Shown in pieces: positions 10,600 through 19,281 of a DNA stretch of 64,000 bases. The DNA is from Trichomonas tenax. Lineage: Eukaryota > Parabasalia > Trichomonadida > Trichomonadidae. The notes below the pieces were generated by a model, which was not told the DNA's origin, searched no databases, and worked only from the letters and a program-made list of their open reading frames with translations. Made by a program: the position numbers and the translations under genes. Within the stretch, counting starts at the first letter, position 1; the number at the start of each line of letters is the position of its first letter. The DNA lies in NCBI GenBank assembly GCA_023091735.1, contig JALKBU010000040.1:1-64000 (forward strand), in the 5' to 3' direction.

Positions 10600-12216
10600 A
10601 TGAAGGAAGTTTTCTATGGCGGTGATATCTTAACAATGGAAGATAACGTCCAGGTCGAGGCTATCCTTGTTACAGATGGCTACGTCGAGGCCGTCGGAAC
10701 ACAGAAAGAAATTTTCGCGCTGGCTGATTCAAAAACGAAATATACGGACTTGAGGGGTAAATGCTTGATGCCTTCGTTCATTGACCCACACAGCCACCTC
10801 GTTGCTTACACAAAAGTTCTTGGAAGAGCAAGACTTGATGAATGTTGCAGTTTCGACGACATTTGCGACGAAATTAGAAGAATTATGCGCTCTAAGCCTG
10901 TCACTAAGGATACGTGGGTTGTCGGAACAAACTATGACGAAAAGTTACTCATCGAAAAGCAGCATCCACCGAAGTCAATCATCGACTCTGTTTGTCCTTG
11001 CAACCCTTGTGTTATTGTCCACAAAAACAGAAAGACTGGTATTATCAACTCCGTAGCTATTAGAAATCTTGGTTTCGACCTTCTTAACCCAGACAAACCA
11101 AACCAAGATGGAATTTATCTCCAAAGAGATCCGAATACTGATCAGTTTACTGGCTGGATCGAAGGCGAAGTCTTTGAAAAACTTTCTCCTAAGTGGAGAG
11201 CCTTGACAGAGGATGAAATCGAGCGTCAATTAAGAAGTGCGCAAAATTCTTATATCCAAAACGGATTTACGGTTGTTCAGGAAGGTTTGTGCTTTAAGAA
11301 GGATTTCAATATTCTGCAAGATTTTGAAAGAAAGGGTCTTTTGAAGTTATCTGTTTATTGCTATATCGACCAAAACAAAGAAGGAGATTATCCTCTTACA
11401 GTTCGCGAGAGGGACTTCGAGCACTTACACCTTTCTGGTTACAAACTTATTCTCGATGGTGGTCCACAGCAGAGAACTGCATGGGTTTCCAAGCCATACA
11501 AAACAGATCCAGGAAACACAGGTATGCACACATACTCCGATGAGCAGGTTATCAAGTTCTTAACACAAGGAAAGGAGAACCATTTGCAAGTTATCGCACA
11601 TGCTAACGGTGATCTTGCCTGTGAGCAGTTCATAAACTGCTGTGAAAAAGTGTACGGACCATCCAACAAGAACGACAGGCCTGTCCTCATTCACGCTCAA
11701 TTAGTTACAAACGATCAGTTAGTTAGAATGGCAAGAATGGGTATCATTGCTTCTTTCTACAACACTAACGCTTATAACTGGGGTGACATTCACATCCGTA
11801 ACCTTGGTGAACAAGCCATGAGATGCTCACCTGCTAAGTCTGCCCTCGATTTGGGGGTTACATTCAACTTCCACCAGGATACCCCAGCCTTCCCATGCGA
11901 TATGATCACATCAATCTTCTTCGCTGTCAATAGATTGACTAAATCTGGTCAACCAATGGGTCTTGAAGAAAGAATCCCGATCATTGAGGCTCTCAAAGCT
12001 TGCACAATTTATGCCGCAAAGACATATTTCATCGAAGACAAGGTCGGATCTATTGCTGTAGGCAAGAGAGCTGATTTAGTTATCTTGAACCAAAATCCTC
12101 TCACCACACCTCCTGAATACCTTAACAAGCTCAAAGTCATCACAACTATTAGAGAAGGTGATGTCCTCTTCACAAAGGATGCTGGATTACAGTCAAACTG
12201 CTGCTTGTTAGTTTAA
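10600..12216 (+). CDS. Amidohydrolase family 3 protein (YtcJ-like)
   Basis: 538 residues, metal-dependent hydrolase of the amidohydrolase superfamily. These hydrolyse C-N bonds of small amides or cyclic compounds; the substrate cannot be told from sequence. The metal-binding pair H64-x-H66 (DPHSH) starts the barrel. Further expected ligands are H334 (IAHANGD), H365 (IHAQL) and D427 in NFHQDTPA, so the active site looks complete. The C-terminal GKRADLVILNQNP is the typical small beta-domain. Length fits the YtcJ-type group (about 530-550). The final CCLLV is a possible lipid-anchoring Cys motif (weak inference). There is no signal peptide, so it is probably cytosolic. The gene stands alone, with about 370 bp to the next. 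Confidence 0.9.
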   Translation: MKEVFYGGDILTMEDNVQVEAILVTDGYVEAVGTQKEIFALADSKTKYTDLRGKCLMPSFIDPHSHLVAYTKVLGRARLDECCSFDDICDEIRRIMRSKPVTKDTWVVGTNYDEKLLIEKQHPPKSIIDSVCPCNPCVIVHKNRKTGIINSVAIRNLGFDLLNPDKPNQDGIYLQRDPNTDQFTGWIEGEVFEKLSPKWRALTEDEIERQLRSAQNSYIQNGFTVVQEGLCFKKDFNILQDFERKGLLKLSVYCYIDQNKEGDYPLTVRERDFEHLHLSGYKLILDGGPQQRTAWVSKPYKTDPGNTGMHTYSDEQVIKFLTQGKENHLQVIAHANGDLACEQFINCCEKVYGPSNKNDRPVLIHAQLVTNDQLVRMARMGIIASFYNTNAYNWGDIHIRNLGEQAMRCSPAKSALDLGVTFNFHQDTPAFPCDMITSIFFAVNRLTKSGQPMGLEERIPIIEALKACTIYAAKTYFIEDKVGSIAVGKRADLVILNQNPLTTPPEYLNKLKVITTIREGDVLFTKDAGLQSNCCLLV

Positions 12217-12584
12217 GTATATTAATGTTTGTAGAATTGTTTGGATTTTATTTAGCATTTACCCATGATTACCGTTTTCGTTTTTAAAATTTTATTTATT
12301 CGTAATAAACAATTGTTTTATATTCTTTCTATATCTTTAAATCCTCTTTCTCCAATCATTCGCACTTCTCTTACTGTGTGAAAACCAAAATTTAAAAAAA
12401 ATCAACATTCAATATCGCTTGTTTGTTTAAATTCAGCTTGAAATATTATTTAATTGCTATTTTTGGCATTAATCATCTATTTTAAATTTTAATTAAAAAG
12501 TAAATTAATGGAAAATCAAAATTATTAATATTTTTAAAGATTTTTTAAATTGCGAATAATAAAAACTGACATTAATTTTCAGGA
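12217..12584. other. Intergenic spacer
   Basis: AT-rich; holds the 3' end of the amidohydrolase gene and the upstream region of the next. Nothing else seen. Confidence 0.5.
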
Positions 12585-13226
12585 ATGAATGCAACCCTAC
12601 AAAGTGGGCCCATTTCTGAATATTGTCTGAAGGGGATGCAGTTCATAGAGAATTTCTTCGTCTTCATGACGATCGTTGTCAGTTTAGCGCGAGATGATGA
12701 TCATCCATTAAAATTATGGTACATTTTCTACGATTTGTTCTCATTCTACGGTGTAGTTCAAGCTATAATTTTCGACTTTCTATTGTATATTGAGCTATCA
12801 GTCGTTTCTAAGGTGTTGGAACCATTATCACTCGGCGTTCTATGGATATATGGACTTTCTATCTACCTGCCAGTATTCATCTTAGTAATTTGCTTCAATG
12901 GCTTTATGTCAAAGATTAATTTACCAATATTTTTGAGCTGCTTGTATTTCTTTTATTATTTTTGGAATATCCCAGTAACAAAACGTGGTCAGAAGAGGTT
13001 TTTCAATCAAAAGGCATTAACTTCCATGTTATTTATTCAGATATTAATTATCTCAAATACGAAGATGATTCTGTTCCCTATTATTTGTTCAATCATAGCT
13101 GTTTACCTGTTTATGACCGATAAATTTGGTATTCATAAATTTATATACAAGGTTATTACGAATTATGAGGAGCATGGAAGCTTCTGGACTCCTTCAGATC
13201 AACTTGAAGATATTCCGTTCTTATAA
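12585..13226 (+). CDS. Small multi-span membrane protein, unknown
   Basis: 213 residues. I do not recognise the family. About five hydrophobic segments are visible, roughly at residues 20-36, 45-66, 78-108, 112-128 and 142-175, then a hydrophilic tail ending DQLEDIPFL. The N-terminus carries NAT, a possible N-glycosylation site. The start is the first ATG after TTTTCAGGA; that TCA could act as initiator. The protein is likely in the endomembrane system or plasma membrane. The TTTTCAG just before the ATG looks like a splice acceptor, but no 5' partner is evident, so I read the gene as intronless. Confidence 0.6.
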   Translation: MNATLQSGPISEYCLKGMQFIENFFVFMTIVVSLARDDDHPLKLWYIFYDLFSFYGVVQAIIFDFLLYIELSVVSKVLEPLSLGVLWIYGLSIYLPVFILVICFNGFMSKINLPIFLSCLYFFYYFWNIPVTKRGQKRFFNQKALTSMLFIQILIISNTKMILFPIICSIIAVYLFMTDKFGIHKFIYKVITNYEEHGSFWTPSDQLEDIPFL

Positions 13227-13858
13227 TGTTTCGTATATTATATTATTTGTTTGTTTTTTATTTCATTCTTGATAAATATGTTCTGTATGAAATTAACATC
13301 ACGTGCAGACAATAATCAAATCGAGTTCTGATTAGAATACAAGTTGATTATTTTGAATTTTTATATTTGAAATGTTTTGAAGCCTATAATGAATCATAAC
13401 ATTAACTGTTGAATAGCTCAATCAATTGTAAGCGTTTGATAGTGTGTTTTTATTGCAAATTGAATTTTGAATCATATTTATTGCTTTCACTATTTAACAT
13501 TGTACAAATCTCTAATTTATAACGATGTTCAGTGAAATGTCATTGAGTTTTTAAGAGTTATTAAGATGGATTTTACAGAAGATGTTATATGAGGAAAGTC
13601 ATGTGTTTTATTAAGCCAAACTCTTCCATTTGTCCACTTCTTTAACAAGGTAATTGATATGATAAAATGTTTAAAAAATGTGAACCAATGGTCTATATCA
13701 AGTGGAACTATTAGACTAAAAGAGGTTTTAATAAACACTTAAATAGTTTTGTCTAATCATTTGATCAAGGACAATTTAATCAATTATTTTCAAAAAAATT
13801 AAAACTCACTGATAACATGATATCAAAGAGCATAAATATAAAAGAAAAGTTACAAAAA
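13227..13858. other. Intergenic spacer
   Basis: AT-rich, 630 bp. The 69-codon minus frame at 13529-13738 has no protein features. No repeat seen. Confidence 0.5.
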
Positions 13859-13865
13859 TCATTTT
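13859..13865 (+). promoter_or_regulatory. Initiator (Inr) of 13872 gene
   Basis: TCATTTT 13 nt before ATG 13872. It decides for the ATG rather than the GTG one codon upstream. Confidence 0.65.
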
Positions 13866-13871
13866 GCTGTG

Positions 13872-15698
13872 ATGACGGCGCCATCTGGTGGTGGAAATTC
13901 GGGGTCTTTCCCGATTCCACACCTTCCGCCGGAGTTTGTTCCTATATACAACAGCCTCCAAAAGTCGAATTTCAACTCACAGCAAAAAGAATTATTATGG
14001 AAAAGTTTTTATAACAAGACGCCTAGCGTTTTCAACCAAATTTCAAACACAGATATGCTTTTGCATGATCAGGCGATGCATAGACCTAAAAATCAACCAA
14101 TTATTCCAAAAATAAATCCTCCAAAACAAGAAAATCAACCAAATATAAAACCTCACAAACAAAATGAAGCTCAGCTGCGAATAAATAAAGATGATGACGC
14201 AGATGCAATGATTTGTTCAATTCTTTCGCAAACAGCCGCTGATATAAGACAAAAGAAATTAGTTTACGGCCTTTCTGGGCTTCAGTACAGATCGAAAACA
14301 AAGCATTCGAGGGTTAATCAACTGGATCTTGGACATTTTCAATATATTCCAGAAACATCAAATTCTTCAACTTTCGTTGATTATTTCTTAGACTTAGAGC
14401 CTTCAACACGCGTTGACCGCTCAAAATTGAAATACATGGATGCGTCAATTCGTTCTTTCCAAGACTGGAAACCTGAAGGCAAATCGTATCTCATTGATCC
14501 GAATCCAAATCCATTCAACAAAGACAATAGTGCTATAAATGACTTCCTGTGCAATACGAATTACAAGTCATTTTGCGTCGGTGATGAAGGTGGAACTGCA
14601 TATCCGCCACGAGAAAATTGTCCTGTTGATGCACAGTCTCCGCAATTAGAAATGAACATAATTCTGGATGAGCTGTCTATTGATCACCTCAAACTTCTCA
14701 AAACGATGAATAATGCATCTTCTAAATTCGCTAAAGGAGTTTTATCAAAAGAAGAAATAGAAAACATCGCAGACACACGAAATGACTATAAGCGAAACAT
14801 TCTTCTCGCTATGGGTGATTATTCATTCCTCTACAGGCCTTCTGTCTCTCCACAGACAACGAGATTCGACAACTTCGATTTTGAACCAATTTCGTTGCAC
14901 GATGTTGCATATTTCAGCTATTTAACATATATTTTAGAACTCAATGGTCCAGTTCTCCCACGAAACCAATTATCAATCTCTATAGGTTTAGCACAACTCA
15001 TTCCTTTGCTCAAAGAAGTCTCAAAGAACCAATCAGTCGAGTTTCATCTTGTTTGCACTAATTCATGCCTCGCATTTTTGTATTACACAGCAGAGCTATT
15101 CACGGCATTGTCGAATCTCGAGGATTTGCCGAGCATTATTCCTATTCACGCAAGCTTTGATACATTCAAGAAATGCGGCCTTCAAAGTCAGTTTATTATT
15201 GCACCGAAAGAGTTAAAGAACTTCTTGGAATGGATAGAACTCGGAGGAAGTATATCAGCACCGATTTATCAGGCGCGAAACGCAGCCATGGCCATGACTG
15301 TTCATAAAGAAGAGTATTTCAAGATCGCAACAGAATGGCTGAAACAAGATCTCGATGAGAACGTTCTCCTCAACAGAGCGATATCTGTTAGCGAAGGCAA
15401 AGCTCTCTACACAGTCAACTTCATGGTTGATGAAGCTGACAACATTCTGATTCTTGTCAATCCAGTTGAGAAAATCAGAAGGAAAATGCCACTTGTTCCA
15501 AAGATTTTGCCGCAGTTCTTCCCATTCAACGACCACTACATACCGAAGGGAGAACCGGGAGAACCAACGCCAAAGCGTGCGATAATACACGAGAAATGTG
15601 ATTTGGAATTCAAGTTGCATGATGGAAATGAAGTGATGACATTCACGCCAGGAACAACTTGGTTCATGTTTAACCTCAATCAGCAAGAGAACTGTTAA
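13872..15698 (+). CDS. Unrecognised 608-residue protein with disordered N-terminus
   Basis: I do not recognise the family. Residues 1-25 are Gly/Pro/Ser-rich, and about 75-110 is Lys/Asn/Pro/Gln-rich with IIPKINPPKQENQ. From about 110 the chain becomes ordered-looking. The later half (about 265-480) has regularly spaced hydrophobic residues (for example LSIGLAQLIPLLKEVSKN), suggesting an alpha-helical fold. No signal peptide or membrane segment is seen. The disordered N-terminus plus helical C-terminal half could suit an RNA-processing or scaffold protein, but that is a guess. ATG 13872 is preferred because an initiator lies 13 nt upstream. The gene ends tail-to-tail with the sulfatase pseudogene. 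Confidence 0.75.
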   Translation: MTAPSGGGNSGSFPIPHLPPEFVPIYNSLQKSNFNSQQKELLWKSFYNKTPSVFNQISNTDMLLHDQAMHRPKNQPIIPKINPPKQENQPNIKPHKQNEAQLRINKDDDADAMICSILSQTAADIRQKKLVYGLSGLQYRSKTKHSRVNQLDLGHFQYIPETSNSSTFVDYFLDLEPSTRVDRSKLKYMDASIRSFQDWKPEGKSYLIDPNPNPFNKDNSAINDFLCNTNYKSFCVGDEGGTAYPPRENCPVDAQSPQLEMNIILDELSIDHLKLLKTMNNASSKFAKGVLSKEEIENIADTRNDYKRNILLAMGDYSFLYRPSVSPQTTRFDNFDFEPISLHDVAYFSYLTYILELNGPVLPRNQLSISIGLAQLIPLLKEVSKNQSVEFHLVCTNSCLAFLYYTAELFTALSNLEDLPSIIPIHASFDTFKKCGLQSQFIIAPKELKNFLEWIELGGSISAPIYQARNAAMAMTVHKEEYFKIATEWLKQDLDENVLLNRAISVSEGKALYTVNFMVDEADNILILVNPVEKIRRKMPLVPKILPQFFPFNDHYIPKGEPGEPTPKRAIIHEKCDLEFKLHDGNEVMTFTPGTTWFMFNLNQQENC

Positions 15699-15721
15699 TG
15701 TCTTGTTTATGTTTTATTGAT

Positions 15722-15808
15722 TTTATGTTTGATGTTATAATAAAATAGATTGTTTTTTTTATTTGTTTTTATTTTTGTGAGATTTATGTTTGATGTTATA
15801 ATAAAATA
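15722..15808. repeat. 26-bp direct repeat in 3' region
   Basis: TTTATGTTTGATGTTATAAT plus AAAATA occurs at about 15722-15747 and again at 15783-15808, 61 bp apart, between two convergent genes. It looks like a local duplication of the 3' end / polyadenylation region. Confidence 0.75.
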
Positions 15809-15818
15809 TATAAAACAA

Positions 15819-17266
15819 TTATAATTCATCGATGATCCTATAAAACCAGTTTGCCAATGGTTCATTAATTCTCATCATTTCGTCATACATCTCCTAAATC
15901 ATCTCCTTCTTGATGTTCTTGTAATATGGACCGTCGAACAAGATGTGCATCTCTTTAGGGTCATTCTTCAAATCATAAAGTTCGCAAACATCACTTGCAT
16001 TGAAGACTAATTTGAAGTCTTTACGCCTCCACATTTTTTGCTCGAAATAGACGAAATATCCTGTCATTTGCGCCAAAATTCCCTTTCTTCCATTAGATTT
16101 TCCTTGGCGCACAATAGGAAGTAAACTTTGGCCTTCGAACGTCGATGGAGTCTTTTGTCCAGCGATATCATAAACAGTTGATATCAAATCGTGCAAATAA
16201 ACCAAATTATCATCTGATTCACCAATTCTCTTTGATTCAGGATCTTTGATGATCATTGGGATGTTGTAAGTATTTTCGAACATGAATTCGCCTTTCTCGA
16301 TCATCCTCTGAGCGCCCATAGCATCGCCGTGGTCAGCAGTGAAGACGATGATTGTGTCATTGTATAAATTGTTTTCTTCGATATATGAGAAAAGTTCGCC
16401 AATCGCATCATCAATGTGATATATCCCCAATAAGTCGTTATCACTTCATGCCAGCGGTCTTCACTCGCTTCCCACAGTTCCCACATCTTAGAAATTGCTT
16501 TGTAGTGTCCAGGCTTTCCTTCGAGAAATTTGAAAAATGATTCATCGAAAACTACGTCCTTTTTGTCATACATTGAATAGTATGGCTCTGGAACAAGGTA
16601 TGGAGTGTGGGCCCCAGAAATTGATCCATTCGAAGAAAGGTTTTCCTTCATCTAAAGATTCTTTGATAAATCTTTTAGCTTCATCGACAATGGAATATTC
16701 AATAGTCTCTTTATTAGTTCCTGAAAGCTATCCTGAGTGCTCTTGAACGACAAGATGAGGGTTATCGCCGAAATAACTTTCAGACACAGTAGCAGCTTCA
16801 TAGCCTTTCTCTTCGAGCCACTCCTTATAGAGGTTTGGGTGTGTTGGTCCCTGGTCGAAAATGAGGTTCTTAAAAACATGGCTTCCTAGATATCCGTAAC
16901 CATCAAAACTATGGCCTTTGATATCATAATCTTCAGGCATAGACTCTGTGCCAACGTGCCACTTTCCAACAACGTATTGCATATGTGTTATAACCATTTA
17001 ATCTTGCAATACTGGGTTGATCTTTCGGAACTTCACCTGTTCCGCCTTTTTCGCCATTCCTCATTATACCATGCGTCGAAGGCATCTCTCCAGTGAACAG
17101 CGATGTCCTTGCGGGACCGCAAACTGATGTTGGTGTGATTGCATTTGTAAATCTAAGGCCTTCGCGTGCTAATCTGTTGATGTTCGGTGTCTTTACAACT
17201 TTGTGGCCGTACGTCGATAACATATCTTTTCTAATTTGATCCATAAGGATGTATAAAGTTCAACAT
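15819..17266 (-). pseudogene. Sulfatase (arylsulfatase-like), multiply frameshifted
   Basis: The minus strand carries a sulfatase in pieces. The active-site signature C-x-P-x-R is intact in SVCGPARTSLFTG (about 17090-17130), and a later metal-site-like TADHGDAMG is seen near 16340. Breaks: near 17250 the start (ATG 17266) and MDQIRKDML are out of frame; near 16985 the frame changes at NGYNTY/VVGKWHVG; TAG 16728-16730 is in frame; near 16600 the frame changes at the WGPH/TPYL junction; near 16432 one T is missing before GIYHIDD; TAG 15894-15896 comes before a further 24 in-frame codons ending at 15819. Sulfatases cleave sulfate esters; in trichomonads such genes are thought to be bacterial-derived (general knowledge). 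Decay is moderate, so loss looks fairly recent. Confidence 0.85.
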
Positions 17267-19281
17267 GAAACATTTCCACAAAAGTGACAGAGTCGACCCC
17301 TCAATTTTTCACTTTTTTCCCTTCAAAAGCAATGTAAACATTAGAAAAAAATCTGACGTTTTGTGTAACATTTTCATACAACTCCATATTGGAGGCACGT
17401 TAGAAGGTTTTTACTCGACAGTGATGTATCAGGGAATGCTGCAAAAGCATTTTGAGCACTTTGGATGTGCGCATTATCTATCCATCAACTAGAGAATGAG
17501 TGATTGCGCACATTTTACGCTCAAACAAGGCTTTAGAGCGTGCAATGGGCAACCAGCACCATTGCATACGTAAATTAGGGCTGATTGCTCATCCTTTTCG
17601 CCCAAAAAGAGAGGCGAAACGAATTTAGGGCAAATAGGCCTGCGCTTAGTAAAACATCAGTTTCTAAATAGTAGGAGCCAACAACTCAACTTTGTCACTC
17701 TCACAAGCAACTTTTTTTTCGGCGATCTGATTTGGAAGCAAATTAGGGGCAACGCCTCTAAATAGAAGGGAGGCCTGCTATGCAATGGAAGAGGAAGCTA
17801 TTTGTCCGTAGAGATTTCTGTCTTCAATGGGGTCCTCTCGGTAAAATTGAGCTCTCCATTGCATGAATGGATTTGGTGAGATTTTTGAGAAAATAATCGA
17901 AAAATTGGTTTTGGTGGGATTTATTGATAAAAACGTCTTTTTTATCGTACGGAGGATATTTTTTTCATATTACTAACGAGAAAGCTCCACTTCACATTTT
18001 GATTTTTTTTTTGAATGGAAGTGTTTCGTGTCCCACTTTATTATGGATCTCATCTCTTAAAAATGAATTTTATTTTCCGATTTTTTTTTTGATAAAATAT
18101 CATTTTGTTTGGGATATTTCCAATAATATTTTGAATTTTTGCCATTTTGTTTTCTCAAAAATACTTTCTTGATTTTATATGAAATATGGTATATACACGT
18201 TATGTAAATGATGTTTCTCGAATTATTTTTATTTTTTAAAATAAATGATTGTTTTTATTAATAAACAATGATCTATACATATCGCATTATCTAAAAAGTT
18301 AACAAAATCGATTTTTAACGAAATATTAATTTGGCATATATATTTTTATTGATTTTTAGCATTTGTAAATTTAACCATATGTAGACACTGATGAATTTGT
18401 TACAGGAACTGTATTAAATTGTCTTGAATAGCTTAAATTAGAATTCATATTGAATTTATTGAATCAAATCATGAGCTTTTTATAAAATTATATCTATATT
18501 TCACAGGACTTCAAAAAAAGACACCAGGAGATACTGCATTCGCTCCTAGTAATTAAACTTCACAAATTGATCATCATTTAAGTAATAATATAAATGCGTT
18601 TGATCATTTTCAAGCAAAGAAAATTCATTCATCTGCCTACAATAATAATTGCATCTCTTAATTTTTTGATTTTAAATAATGTTTAATGTTAATTGATTTG
18701 CATTCTTCATAATCATTATCACCAAGGATAGAAACACAGCAAATTTATTCACTATGGTGTAAGCTACATATAATGCACTAACAATTATCAAATATGAGGC
18801 AGTAATTTCCTGGATATTTTACAAACTATCTAATTGAAGTCAAAAAATGAAAATATGAGAAACTAACTTATGATTTATCTATCTACACTGGCATGAAAAT
18901 TGATTTCGAACATCGGATGTATTCAACATTCAGCGATTAAAAAAGTTTGATTTGCAATTTCATAGTCTCTTAATCAATGCACGTTCTTTAGACAAAGGCA
19001 TATGCAAGCAATGTTTCAGTTTATACATTCACTATATTTGAAGTTATTTTATCAATAAATACCGCTGCATATGATCGTTTTGATGTGTTGCTCTGATTTC
19101 CATCTATAGAGATATGCAAGAAACAAAATTGTTATGCTTCAGTGCTATTTTAGAGCTATGTTATATATTCGATGTGTTTTAATCTTGGTAAAGTTTTTTA
19201 TCTAATTTTGTGAAAATTTAATTCACTGAGAATGAATATGAATGAATATCGATACGAAAGTCGATGTAGAGAAAGAAAACA
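17267..19281. other. 2 kb gene-free spacer with GCAATGG/CCATTGC pairs
   Basis: No supported gene. The open frames at 17265-17492 and 17924-18172 lack protein character. Between 17480 and 17870 the sequence is less AT-rich and holds TGCAATGG at 17541 and 17781 with the inverse CCATTGCA at 17559 and 17856, plus repeated AAATTAGGG-like words near 17570, 17620 and 17740. The remainder is AT-rich. Confidence 0.45.

Noticed and set aside
11358..11690. Frames on both strands inside the amidohydrolase gene
   Set aside because: Shadows of the long, well-supported coding frame.
12560..12587. Splice acceptor TTTTCAG before ATG 12585
   Set aside because: No 5' GTAYGT-type partner and no ACTAAC-type branch word close by, so not called an intron end.
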